From Eucommia ulmoides (lineage: Eukaryota > Streptophyta > Magnoliopsida > Garryales > Eucommiaceae), in NCBI GenBank assembly GCA_016647705.1, contig CM028340.1:11051001-11115000 (forward strand): DNA of 64,000 bases, given 5' to 3'. A model generated the notes under the pieces. It made no database searches. It was not told the origin of the DNA and saw only the letters and a list, made by a program, of their open reading frames with translations. A program made the translations under genes and the position numbers. Shown piece after piece: positions 32,800 through 44,369 of the stretch (position 1 is the stretch's first letter; each line of letters opens with the position of its first letter).

Positions 32800-33600
32800 A
32801 AGAAAACGAAAAAAAAAGGCGCTCGATCTAATTTCGTATTCGTGCTCGTCTTTCGTGTTCGCGCTCTTTGCTGAAGATTTTAGGGCTTCTATCTCCTAGC
32901 AGCCGGCCATATGTCTGCGCTCTTCTCTCTCTCTCTCTCTCTCGAACTAGAAATCTTCAACAATTTCTTGCTTCTAAATCTCTCATCTTCCAAACAACCA
33001 TTGCCAGTCCGACGAATCACCCCTTAATTGACGACTAGGAGCCAAATCACGACCAAAGGTTCCTCAAATCTAACCTTTAGATCGGGAAAGACAAGAACCG
33101 AACATTCAAAATCTCAGATATGAGCCTCTACAAAACCCTTCACTGCCTAGCCAACCTAGAAATTGAATCGATGGCGGAGGAAGCCCTAATTGCAACGACG
33201 CCGAAGGCGACGGCTGGGAAATCTCAGAGTTTTTCTCTCTCTCCATTGCGGTCACTTTCAGCTTCCTTGATTTATGATTATTTGTTGTTTTGATTTCTAA
33301 TTTTATACATGGACATCAAGAATCTGTGGACATTCCTTCTTTATTTTCGGACATTCCTTGGAATGTTATGTGTGGAATGTTAATCTAGGGTTTGTGGTTC
33401 ATCATTCTTCTTCTTGAAAATGTACTATGGAAATATTTTTTTTTCAGGGATGAAATGGGTTGTTTTGTTAGTGATAGACGGTGCCTTACCTCACTAAAAA
33501 TGGAAGGTTGTTCTAACCTTAGTGCTTTTATTTTGTCTTCGCAGAGCCTTTCTACCATTTGGCTCTTTGATCTTCACTCCCTGTCTAAAATGGTAAGTTT
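32800..33600 (+). other. Gene-start-like segment: 5' UTR-like tract, short first exon and mini-exon
   Basis: A higher-GC stretch with CT repeats (32924-32943) precedes an ATG at 33120, opening 57 codons (start MSLYKTLHCLANLEIES, internal MAEEALIATTPKA) to the TGA at 33291-33293. Downstream a TCGCAG acceptor (33539-33544) and GTAAGT donor (33593-33598) bracket a 48-bp mini-exon. This looks like the 5' end of a host gene, perhaps captured by the CACTA-like element whose possible terminus lies just upstream. I do not recognise the protein, and no later exons were found. Confidence 0.35.
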
Positions 33601-34226
33601 TCTTCATCATCAACGTGTTTATAGGCGATAGTTCCTTTTGTTTTGTGTTACCAATTGTTATAGTCTTCTTCCAATTCTGCAAATTTAAGGTTTGAATTTA
33701 TGCTTGAAATGAAAATTGATTAATTAATTTTCTATTACACTATTTCATTTAGTGTTTATGTTTCCTGTTTTGTTCTACTTCCATGTTCTCTTTGGTTCAG
33801 GTTCGCGTTTGGTTCAGGTTTGCCTTCGTTTAGTGTTTCTATTTCCTATTTTGTTCTACTTCCATGTTCTCTTTGATTAATCTATCGTCATCGATTAATC
33901 TATCATCAATTATGTATTTAAGGTTTGCTAACGATTTGGTTAAGAAATTTCAGGTATCATTTTGATGTTTAACCCTAATTTCTCCTAATTTCCAAACTTA
34001 GTGTCCGAACAGAAATTTCATCTATCATTTCCCCTAATTTTCCCTAATTAGTGTTTCTGTTTACATTAGTGTTTCTATATGCATTATGTTTTTCATTTGT
34101 GTTTTAGTTAATGTTTCTGTTTTTGTTTAGAGTTTGCTTAGTTTTTTTCTTAGATCATAAAGGCTTCAACAGAAATAGGGAACACAATTGAAGCATATTA
34201 TTTATTGGTTCCCGAAATTTGTCTAG
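33600..34226. other. Intergenic with a ~78-bp tandem phrase
   Basis: TTTCCTGTTTTGTTCTACTTCCATGTTCTCTTTG near 33760 recurs as TTTCCTATTTTGTTCTACTTCCATG near 33840. Further short AGTGTTTCTGTTT repeats lie at 34040-34130. It ends at the truncated LTR of element A. No gene. Confidence 0.4.
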
Positions 34227-35585
34227 CCCTCAACATCTTAACGACTCTAGGTAGCGTGTGTCTTGCCCCACGTCATAACGACCCTAGGTCACATGAGTCT
34301 AGCCCAGCGTCATTGATTGCACACAATCCAACTCCCTCCCGGGTTATTGGATTGTTGCGTTATATTTACCCTATCGACAATCTCTGTTCTAAAACTCCCT
34401 CGCCGCGTCTTCCGAATGTAAGACGAGGGATATAACGCAACTTCGAGTCAACGAAGAGGTCCCCCTCAATATCTTAACGACTCTAGGTAGCGTGTGTCTT
34501 ACCCCACATCATCGATTGTCCACGATTTAAACCCCGACAGAGTTATAGAATCGTAGTGTTTGTTTACCCTAATTTGAATCCGGGGTTTTGTCAAAACCCC
34601 ATATTCTCCATTTATTAATCCAAGCATAATAAACAAACAATACGATAAATAAAATCAAACTACAAAGAACAATCATAAACGAAACACCGAAATCATCCAA
34701 ACAACGTATTTATAAATATTGTATTAATCCCTACTACAATCCATATTTAACTCGGGATCATAGCCGCATATACAATGAAATAACGAGCTAAATATGCTTA
34801 CATGCTCCTAAGATAAAGAAATAAGGAAAAACGATCAAAGAACTTAGCCTTGTCCGAAGATAAACCACTAAGAACGCTCAACGATCGATTCGCCGTCTTC
34901 TCCACTTCAGGATGCGAGCTCCACCACTAAAATCCCTAACCCTTGGCTTAAGTATAGCCTAAGGGGCTCAAAAATCCAAGAGAGGGAAGAGAGTTTCCGG
35001 CCACGGGGGAGGAGAGGGGATATTTATAGCAAAAATATCCTAAAAATATCTAAAAATATCTCAAGATTGTGTAGGGCAAATCCGCCTAGGCGGTGGAAAT
35101 TGGGCCTAGGCGGAGTTAGGTCGGTTCGGTCTGATCGCCTAGGTGGTGAAGTAGGCGGTGGACTTAGAGAACATTATGTTGGATTTCCGCCTAGGTGAAG
35201 AAAACTTCGCCTAGGCGAGTGGCTGTCAGTAGCCCTTCTGCGTCCTCTGTTGGATTTTCGCTTAGGCGATAGAATCTTCGCCTAAGCGGTCGTCCGTCAA
35301 TAACATTTTGCTCTTTTTAGTATTTTCACCACTTAGGCGGTGGTCTGGACGCCTAAGTAGTGGGCCTATTTCATCTTTTAGCCTCCGAGCTTGTTTATCC
35401 ACCGTAACTTTGAACCGTTTTGGTTCGATCTCATCGTTTTAGCTCCAGTTTCCTATCATTTCGCCTTACATACCTGATTTATACAAAAAGTATGAAAACT
35501 ATTTAAAACATAATAAAATACTATATAAATATAGTCGAAAACTAACAAATTCGGATTGAAAATAGATAGGTTTTGACACCTATCA
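34227..35585 (-). repeat. 3' LTR of element A (copy L3, truncated)
   Basis: Ends CACCTATCA at 35585. At the other end the sequence starts inside the second ~185-bp U5 unit and jumps at about 34275 back to the first unit (CACGTCAT then AACGACCCTAGG), so about 400 bases present in the partner LTR are absent. The minus-strand TATA box CTATAAATATCC is at 35038-35049. Dyads span 35082-35365, including CCGCCTAGGCGG at 35082-35093. Confidence 0.85.
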
Positions 35586-37574
35586 ATACCCCCAAACTCA
35601 AAATTTGGCTAGTCCTCGAGCCAAACACACACTAAAATGAAAAAAAAATACAAAAACAACAAATTGAAATAAATAACAAACAACCTAAAAACAATCTAAA
35701 CATAACAACATGCGAGTTTTAAATTCTTCTAATAGCCTATTTATTTTTGCCCTCAACAACCGCCAGTAGTATCGAGTTCAGGCGGTAACACACAGTATGT
35801 AATGTTCTAAATTTTCAACATGCAATAATGGTGAACGTTATTCTAGATCCTGTAAACGTGTTAGTATGAGACTCAATAATATAGCTATACAACGATCGGA
35901 TTGAATTATCCCCGAACAAAATTCATGAGTTAAGGATTACCATAAGCTAGATTGGGGTCCACTCTCCACTAATGTAGGTTTATTAGTTCATGAAGATCAT
36001 TAGGACTTGGTTCGGTTTTGGTATATTTCGCCAAGGGTAATTTGGAATAGAAAACGGGTTAACGTTGTTAACTTAACGTTACCCAAGGCTCAACGCTTGG
36101 CACATTCACTCTCGAATCCCTATAGAAAGATTGGAAAACAATCCTGAACATGGATTTAAGACTAACGTACTCACTTGTTAAAAAGAAACGGAAATAAAAA
36201 TCGTATTTACATTTGGTTCTTTATTTTTTATTTTTTTTTTGTTTTTTCCAAGGAACATACCCCCAAACTTATTTGAATGTTATAATTGAAGGGGTGTGTG
36301 AAATACAAATGAAAAATGACAAGTGAGTACTCAAATACCAAACTAATTAGAAGTTCGCCCTAAACTCAACCGCTCACATCAAGAAGCCTTTGCAACGGCT
36401 AACTTGATTCACTCAAATTGTGCCCTTGGTTTAGCGATAAAGGACTGGAAGGAATTCAATTGGCCATGGTATTGGTTTATGTGTTCTGAATTGAATATGC
36501 ATTTAGGCTTCGACAAGGTAACGAGGGATAAATATGTAACAAGGTAGGCTTAAAAAGGCTCAAGCGACAAAAAGAATGCCTAAATCACGTCTCATGAACT
36601 ACCTTGCCTAGGATATCACCTCAAGTTTCCCCTCAATCAAGTTCTAGAATCTTTAATGTGTCATGAATTTGGTTAATCGATAATCGTCTTCAAATCAATT
36701 GAATAAAAATACATTGAGTCTATGTGCTCGTGCAAATTAGGATCTACAATAATTTTTACCAAAAAGCATAGTCAAGCACACAGAATCACACATGCATGGG
36801 TGTTACCCTTGACTTCGAAAACAACCAGGGGTAATTTTCATCATCGGGTAATGGCCCAGATGAATGCAAAACTCAACATATAACAAAATAAAATAAAATA
36901 TAAACACATTCTAACCTAAACACACATGCAATACGGAAAAACAATAACACATAAAATAACATACTACTAAATACTATACATCACTTCCGAACTCAAAATG
37001 GACAGTGTCTTCAGTGAACTCAATCATCAATCTCAACATATGGAATTAAAGCATGCTAACAAAGGGTGTTCAGAACACTTACCTGGGAGGCGAGATGATA
37101 TCGCCTCCGAATCAAGTCAGATGTGATGGATCAAAAAGAATTTCTTGGGTTGCCTACCAAGAAGCGCGTGGTTTAATGTCCTTGGCCCGACATTTTCAGA
37201 ACGCCCTCAAGATTGGCGAGGTTTTGCTTTGGATGGCTCAAACTCTCAACGAAATGTCTCACCGGCTTATGTGCTTGGCCAAGCATAATAAACGGCTTGG
37301 AATCCCATCGAAAGGGATGCATCAATACCCGTCGATCTAACATCGGCAAGTACCCTGTATAAGAAACAAAAACAAAACTACAAACAAAAATTATATACAA
37401 AGAAATGCCTAAAGTAAAATTAAGTCACTTACACACAATATCAATAATAACAACTTTGCCAATCCCCGGAATACGAAACACTTGCTTCTCCTATCTAAAA
37501 CTTAAGTCCAGAGCCGTTACCGCGTTTCTTCTACAATAACATCAAAATAATCCTCGGCAATGGCGCCAAAGACT
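35586..37574 (-). other. Element A internal region, no pol
   Basis: Mostly non-coding. It shares with element B the stretch TTCGCCCTAAAC(T/C)CAACCGCTCAC, the CTTCGACA(A/G)GGTAACGAG(G/A)GATAAA phrase and a 3' coding scrap (LANLEGV here, LTKLEGV in B). Near the PBS a 78-bp segment (37355-37432, minus) has GTAAGT at one end and TTATACAG at the other, like an intron in the leader; B has the same arrangement. Confidence 0.7.
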
Positions 37575-39304
37575 TGGTAGCGCGGGAAAAACTCGCCACT
37601 ACTTACACTCGCAAGTATACGAGGTCTAAGTTTTAGTATAGTGTGATCGTTAAGATCGGGTTATCGTATCCATAGGGATTGTTGTCGTTACTATTGAATA
37701 CCGTGTTTTTTGTGACCTAAGTTTATATAGGCGAAAAATAAATGTATTTAATTAATTAAACTAATACTAATATATCTTAAATTAACTACACTATTATGTT
37801 AATATGTTTTAGAGTGAAGAATTGCATAGGGATTAACGTATTTACAAATATGTGTTCAATTCCGATTTACTTACGTTTACGTTGTTTGACCTATTTGACA
37901 ACCTCGGTACGTAAACTCCACCGCCACCTCTTTCGAGTGTAAGACGGGGGAATACATGACTTCGAGCCAAAGAAGAAGTCCCTCTCAACATCTTAACGAC
38001 CCTAGGTCACGTGAGTTTAGCCCAGCGTCATTGATTGCACACAATCCAACTCCCTCCCGGGTTATTGGATAGTCGTGTTGTATTTACCCTATCGACAATC
38101 TCCGTTCTAAAACTCTCTCGCCACCTCTTCCGAGTATAAGACGAGGGATATAACGCAACTTCGAGTCAATGAAGAGGTCCCCCTCAACGTCTTAACGACT
38201 CTAGGTAGTGTGTGTCTTGCCCCACGTCATCGATTGTCCACGATTCAAACCTCGACAGGGTTATAGAATCGTAGCGTTTGTTTACCCTAATATAAATACG
38301 GGGTTTTGTCAAAACCCAGTATTCTCAATTTATCAATCCAAGCATAATAAACAAACAATACGATAAATACAATCAAACTACGAAGAACAATCACAAACGA
38401 AACACCGAAATCATCCAAACAGCGTATTTATAAATATTATATTAATCCCTACTACAATCCATATTTAACTCGGGGCCATAGCCACATATACAATGAAATA
38501 ACGAGTTAAATATGCTCACATGCTCCTAAGATAAAGAAATAAGGAAAAACGATCGAAGAACTTAGCCTCGTCCGAAGATAAACCGCTAAGAACGCTCAAC
38601 GATCGATTCGTCGTCTTCTCCACTTTGGGATATGAGCTCCACCACTAAAATTCCTAACCTTTGGCTTAAGTATAGCCTAAGGGGCTCAAAAATACGAGAG
38701 AAGAAAGAGAGTTTTCGGCCAAGGGGGAGGAGAGGGGATATTTATTACAAAAATATACTAAAAATATCTAAAAATATCTCAAGATTGTGCAGGGCAAATC
38801 CGCCTAGGCGGTGGAAATTGCGCCTAAGCGGAGTATGGTCGGTTCAGTCTGATCGCCTTGGCGGTGAAGTAGGCGGTGGACTTGGAGAACATTCTGTTGG
38901 ATTTCTGCCTAGGCAAAGAAAACTTCGCCTAGGCGAGCGATTGTTAGTAGCCCTTCTACGTCCTCTGTTGGATTTCCGCTTAGGCGATAGAATCTTCGCC
39001 TAAGCGGTCGTCCTTCAGTAACATTTTGCTCTTCTCAGCATTTTCACTGCTTAGGCGGTGGTTTGGACGCTTAAGCAGTGGGCCTATTTCATCTTTTAGC
39101 CTCCGAGCTTGTTTATCCACCGTAACTTTGAACCGCTTTAGTTCGATCTCATCGTTTGAGCTCCAATTTCCTATCATTTCACCCCATACACCTGATTTAT
39201 ACAAAAAATATGAAAACTATTTAAAACATAATAAAATACTATATAAACATAGTCGAAAATTAATAAATTCGGATTGAAAATAGATAGGTTTTTCACACCT
39301 ATCA
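37575..39304 (-). repeat. 5' LTR of element A (copy L4, 1730 bp)
   Basis: TGGTAGCGCGGG...CACCTATCA on the plus strand. It has two ~185-bp U5 units (about 37925-38290). A TATA-like stretch lies near 38736-38746. The palindrome cluster spans 38800-39080, beginning with CCGCCTAGGCGG at 38800-38811. An open frame through this LTR on the plus strand (38632-39003) is an accident of the CGCC/GGCG repeats. Confidence 0.9.
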
Positions 39305-40540
39305 GGTACCTAGAGAAGTTTTGTGGTGGGTGCTAGAAAATAAACAGGTATCCAATATGTATATTGAGCTAATTAAGGAAATGTATGAATGTATAGTCAC
39401 TAGTGTTCGAACAGGAGGAGACGATATTTGTGCATTTTCTATTAATATAGGCTTACATCAAGGACCATCTTTAAGTCTTTACCTCTTTGTTCTAGTGATG
39501 AATGAGTTCACAATACATATTCAAAATGGAGTACCTTGGAGTATGTTATTTGTGGATGACATCGTATTAGTGGACGGAATTAGAATAGGTCTTAATACTA
39601 AGTTAAAAAGATGGAGATAAGCGTTAGAGTTTAAAGGTTTGAAGGTTAGCAGAAGCAAGACATAATACATGCATTGCAATTTTAGTAATGTTCGGAGATA
39701 TGGTGGTGCAATCAAAATTAGAGACGAGGAGATGCCGAAGGTTGATCGTTTTAGATATTTAGGTTTAATGATTCACAGCAATGGCGATATCGAGGAGGAT
39801 ATTAAGCATAGAATCAAGGCATGTTGGTTAAAGTGGAGAAGTATAATTGGGGTAATTTGTGATCATAGGATTCCGTTTAAGCTTAAAGGAGAATTATACA
39901 AAACTGCTATAAGACCAGCGCTTCTTTATGGTTCAGAATGTTGGGTGGTAAAAACGAATTATGTCTAGAAAATTGGGTTGACATAAATGAGCATGCAGCG
40001 GTGGATGAGTGGGAAGATGAGAATGGATAACATTAAGAATGAAACTATTAGAGACAATTTAGGAATAAAACCCATCGAAGAGAAAATTAGAGAAAATCGT
40101 TTACAATGATTTGGGCATGTGCATAGAAGACCCATAGAAGTATCAGTAAGAAAATGTGATTTAGTTCAAATTTAGGGGACTACTAGAGGTAGAGGTAAAC
40201 TTAAGAAGACGTTGGATGAGACTATTAGAAATGATTTGATGACATTAAGTATCAGTGAGAAAATGTGATTTAGGAATAAAACCCATCGAAGAAAAAATTA
40301 GAGAAAATCGTTTATGATAATTTGGGCATGTGCACAGAAGACCCATAGAAGTATTAGTAAGAAAATGTGATTTAGTTTAAGTTTAGGGGACTACTAGAGG
40401 TAAAGGTAAACTTAAGAAGACGTTGGATGAGACTATTAGAAATGATTTGACGACATTAAACCTGACAGAGGAGATAACCCTCTATGGCGTAAATGGATTC
40501 ATGTAGGCGACCCTACATGAGTGGGACAAAGGTTTTGTAG
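39305..40540 (+). pseudogene. RTE-type LINE reverse transcriptase, 5'-truncated and broken
   Basis: Starts abruptly beside the LTR of element A. The frame 39321-39620 carries SVRTGGDD, GLHQGPSLSLYLFVLVMNE (RT block 4) and MLFVDDIVL (catalytic FVDD, 39549-39560). After a stop, 39669-39968 continues with FRYLGLMIHSNGDIEEDIKH and AIRPALLYGSECWVVK, both strong RTE-clade signatures. Then come GHVHRRP and a WRKWIHV-like end near 40480. The stop at 39618-39620 and later shifts disable it. Known role: RT of target-primed reverse transcription. The endonuclease is missing. Confidence 0.88.
40060..40460. repeat. Imperfect ~214-bp tandem duplication in the LINE 3' part
   Basis: AGGAATAAAACCCATCGAAG occurs near 40060 and 40273, and the following ~190 bases (GGGCATGTGCA, AGACCCATAGAAGTAT, TTAGGGGACTACTAGAGGTA) repeat with few changes. 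It duplicates the C-terminal coding end of the LINE. Confidence 0.8.
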
Positions 40541-40593
40541 TTATTATTTGTTTGTTTGTTTTGTTTTGTTTGTTTGTTTGTTTGTTTTGTTTT

Positions 40594-40627
<34 letters not shown>
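40541..40627. repeat. (TTTG)n and poly-T tail of the LINE
   Basis: TTTG/TTTTG units followed by an uninterrupted T run of about 38 bases. RTE LINEs typically end in short simple repeats, so this probably marks the LINE 3' end. Confidence 0.7.
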
Positions 40628-41060
40628 GTGTTTTAAACTGAATGTTTGAAGACATCAGTTTATGGGAGGGTTTGTTATGAATTTGTTTTCTTTTTTTGTA
40701 ATTGTCAAACTTGTCTCCAACGTGGGTGTGAGTATGAGTAGATCCTAGTCTTTCGGCATTTTATTAGTTTGATTTAGATCATGGGTTAGTGGTGTTAGTG
40801 GTCAATAGTAGTTCCTATTCTTCAATTTTTATTGTTGATGTACTGCCAATTTATAAGACTGTTAGTTGATTGAATAAGATGCAGACAATTTTCTTATCTT
40901 CCTAATTCTAACAAACCAAACACTACGTAAGATTAATATTAGAATTTATATCGAAATTAAATTGTGTTAAATTAAGATACAAAAATTAATACTTTAAGCA
41001 ACAATATTCCACTGCAAACAAACTTAAAAGTACATAGTCCAATTTACCGAAAAAATAGGA
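40628..41060. other. Intergenic, no gene seen
   Basis: Mixed to AT-rich sequence without a repeat partner recognised in the window. Confidence 0.3.
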
Positions 41061-41536
41061 ATTAAAAATTATTTGATTAAAATTAAAATAACTATTATTT
41101 TACACATTTTTGCACGATTTAATCATATATTTAGATTTGTCTAAATAATATCTTCAAAATGATATCACGTTTATTATTATTTTTTTTCATTAAATTTCAT
41201 ATTCGTGTTATATTTAATATGAATTTTTTGGAATTTTCAATTTCCATATTCGTGTTACATTTAAAATGCTATAATATGGAACCTTCGTAGTTTTTTTTTA
41301 TATCATATTGAATTTAACATGGTATTTTTTTATTATTTAATTATTTATTAAAATTTGTCTCAATAAGACATTCAAGATGATATCATATTTATTATTTTTT
41401 AATCCAAATTTTAGATCCGTATTACGTTCAACATGATACTTTTAGAATTTTCAATTTTTACATTTGTGCTACAGTCGACATGCTACTTCGAAACCTTCAT
41501 ACTTTTTTACATTATGTTCAATATGATATTTTTTTT
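41061..41536. repeat. Satellite-like subrepeats, left part
   Basis: Degenerate units of about 150 bases with ATTTAGATTTGTCTAAATAA, TTCAAAATGATATCACGTTTA, CATATTCGTGTTACATT and ACATTTGTGCTACA. The same tract continues at 46354 after a copia insertion, and related copies lie at 3690-4250. Confidence 0.55.
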
Positions 41537-41730
41537 TGTTAAGATTAATGAATAACATCTAAAGTTTAGAGAGAAAAGGGATGACACCTAGGGTTTTATT
41601 ATCATTGAAATCAAGAATGCAATCATACAAATGAAAAGAGAGACTTATATAAGACTACAAAGGAAAACTTAGAAAACAATTAAAAAACAGTTATACCCTT
41701 ACTAAATACTAATAATAATAAATTCTAATA
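41537..41730 (-). repeat. 3' LTR of the copia element
   Basis: Plus strand TGTTAAG...CTCTAATA-like end. Both LTRs end in TA rather than CA on the plus strand, so the LTR starts TATTAG in element orientation instead of the canonical TG. Confidence 0.9.
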
Positions 41731-42025
41731 TCCCCTCTCAAACTCACGATGTTGCTGCAAGTAGCATCGAGAATTTGCCAACCAAAAAACGAAAGCGCAA
41801 AATAGAATGCGACTTGGTGAACAAGTCTGCAATTTGCATGGAGGATGACACAAAAAGCAAAGTAATGGTCCCATGATGAAGATGATGATGAGTGAGATGA
41901 CAATCGATCTCAATGTGCTTGGTCTGTTTATGAAAGATTGAATTGTGGGCAATCTGAATAGCACTCTTCTTATCACGATACATGGGAGTGGGATGAGAAA
42001 GAGAAACACCTATATTTGCAAGTAA
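41731..42025 (-). pseudogene. Copia RNase H C-terminus
   Basis: LLANIGVSLSHPTPMYRDKKSAIQIAHNSIFHKQTKHIEIDCH (given here as position landmarks: YRDKKSAIQIA then FHKQTKHIEIDCH) and LFTKSHS. The usual CDN is changed to RDK, removing a catalytic aspartate neighbourhood. Ends shortly before the purine tract. Confidence 0.82.
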
Positions 42026-43600
42026 CTAACGCAACCAAACTATTTCAGTGGTAGTGGATGCTATCGCACAATACTCAACTTCCGTGGAAGATTTAGAAAC
42101 AACGGCTTGGCTCTTGCTCTTCCATGAAATAAGAGAATCACCCAAAAATACACAAAAACCTGTAACAGACTTGCAATCTGTGGGATCACTAGCCCAATCA
42201 ACATCAGAATAGGCATGTAGCTCCAAAGACGAGGTCGATGGAAGTAAGAGACTCTGAAAGAGGGTACCCTGAAGATATCGAAGGAAACGAAAAACATTAG
42301 CCCAATGAACTGTGGTAGGAGAAGTGATAAATTGACTGAAGATATAAACAACATGAGTAATGTCCAGACGAGTGATAGTTAGATAGACCAAACTGCCAAC
42401 AATAGTACGATATAAGGTAGGATCTGATAAGGGGGCACCATCGGAAGGTGAGTAGCGAACATTCACCTCTAGAGGAGTATCAACAGTCCTAGTATCAGTA
42501 AGACGAGCACGCTCGAGAATGTCGGTTGCATATTTGGACTGAGAGAGAAGATAGCATTTCGAAGAAAAAGCTACTTCAATACCCAAAATATAGCGTAAAG
42601 CCCCCAAGTCCTTCATTTCAAACTGCCGAGATATTTCTGATTTCAAAATTGCAATCCCATTAACATCATCACTAGTAATAATCATGTCATCCACATATAA
42701 AGATAGTAGAATATGGTCGACAGTGGTACACTTTATAAACAGAGCGGAATCATGATTACTTGGGTGAAAACCAAGCGAAGTAATTACCGTAGAGAACTTC
42801 TCAAACTAGGCTCGAGGAGCCTATTTAAGGTCGTATAGAGCTTTCTTGAGTTTGAAAACTTCTCCAGACTTATGAGCAACACCCGGAGGAGGTGTCATGT
42901 AAACTTCTTCGTGAAGGTCGCCATTCAAGAAGGCATTTTTAACATCCATCTGAGAAATATGCCACTGATGAATAGATGTAATGGCAATAAGAGTGCGAAC
43001 AGTCGTCATTTTTGCAACTGGAGCAAAAGTCTCCTCATAATCCATACCATATTGCTGAGAAAATCCCTTAGCAACCAAACGAGCTTTGTACCGCTCAATT
43101 GAATCGTCAGACTTGGTTTTAATTTTGTAGACCCACCGAGAACCAATTGGACTTTTACCCGGAGGTAAAGGTACCAAATCCCATGTATCTGTCTTGTATA
43201 AAGCAGAGAGTTCCTCAGCCATAGCCTGTTGCCAAAGAAGATTAAGTGCTACCTCTTTATAGGATAAAGGCTTAGAGAGACAGTGAATAGAGGCAAAAAA
43301 TGAAGTAAAAGAATGTGAATAACAAGAATAAACAAAATCTGGTATATGAGTAGACTTACGAATTCGCTGAGGATAGCGAGAAAAATGATCCACAATTTGA
43401 GAAGATTCTTGGTAGGCCGTCGGAGGGGAGGGGATACTAGAAGTATCAATACCTGCAGAGCTACCAGTGTCAATACCTGCAGAGATACCAGTGTCAACAT
43501 GAGGTTCATCAGAGAAAGGATCGATGGAAATGAGATCAGATTTTGTCAAGTTGTGTGTACTAGAAGGAATAGAGAAAAAAAGTATATGCTCAAGAAACAC
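42026..43600 (-). pseudogene. Copia reverse transcriptase/RNase H
   Basis: The first frame, 42821-43600, contains [42 protein letters not shown] and MDVKNAFLNGDLHEEVYM, ending KKALYDLK with a stop where Q is usual, plus a second stop replacing W two codons after PRA. The catalytic YVDD is at 42686-42697. Then [15 protein letters not shown], the RNase H region with [18 protein letters not shown], and [13 protein letters not shown]. The frame stops at WLR, where the family has a W. Only these few stops prevent translation. Confidence 0.9.
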
Positions 43601-44361
43601 AACATGACGGACACATATAGTTTTTGTATAACTGGATCAAAGTAACGATATCCCTTTTGTCCCTCACCATAACCTAGGAAGACACAAATAGCAGAGCGAG
43701 AAGATAACTTACTACGCTCTACTCTCGGTCGAAGAACAAAATAAGTGCACCCAAATACTCTTAAGGAGGAATAGTTGGGAGCATGACCATACAATTTTTC
43801 AAATGAAGATAAACCTGAAGAATGAGAAGATGGGATCTTATTAATTAGGTTCACTGCAGTAAGTACCGCTTCTCCCCAAAATACACTAGGAACATAGGCA
43901 GATAATAAGAGAGAATGAACGGTTTCAATAATGTGCTTATGTTTCCTTTCAGTGACACCATTTTGCTCGGGAGTGTCAGTACACGAGGTTTGGTGAATTG
44001 TTCCATCTAGAGCAAGCAAGTTAGTGAAAGGATTAGAAATGTACTCCCCACCCAAATCACATCTAAAACACTTGATAACAGCAGAATGTTGGGTTTTAAG
44101 AAGAGCTCGAAACTTTTGAAAAATATCAAAGAATTCATAACGACGTTTTATAAGATAAACCCAATAATATCGAGTGTGATCATCAATGAAGGAAACATTA
44201 TATCTAGACCCCCCTTTTGTAGCAATTGGGGAAGGTCCCCATACATCAGAGTGAACCAGATCAAATAGTACAAGGGAAGAAGAAATGCTTCGATTAAAAG
44301 GTAAAGTAGAGAATTTTGCAAGCTTACAACCACTATAAACAAAAATATCACAAACTGACAA
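43546..44361 (-). pseudogene. Copia integrase core
   Basis: Open for 271 codons. The catalytic triad can be followed: D in VHSDVWGPSP, D in CDLGGEYIS (usually SDxGxEF/Y; here the residue before D is C and an L replaces the usual G/N), and E in PEQNGVTERKHKHIIE. FGEA/WGEA, NKIPS and VFGCTYFV motifs follow in copia order. The last ~15 codons are out of frame with the RT frame, which begins at 43600, so a shift separates them. Role: insertion of element cDNA. Confidence 0.87.
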
Positions 44362-44369
44362 ATTCCCTA

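Larger units (their letters stand above)
34227..39304 (-). mobile_element. Non-autonomous LTR element A (family L)
   Basis: LTRs at 34227-35585 and 37575-39304 flank about 1.99 kb without gag or pol. On the minus strand the PBS reads TGGCGCCATTGCCGAGGA (37552-37569), close to the 3' end of plant tRNA-Asp. A purine tract TTTGGGGGTAT precedes the 3' LTR (about 35586-35600). The internal sequence matches element B except that the ~0.7 kb holding gag in B is missing. The far end of the 3' LTR is truncated or rearranged, so there is no target duplication. Confidence 0.88.

Noticed and set aside
38632-39003. 123-codon Arg/Leu/Gly-rich frame
   Set aside because: Produced by the CGCCTAGGCGG dyads of LTR L4. 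No start context, and not conserved in L3.
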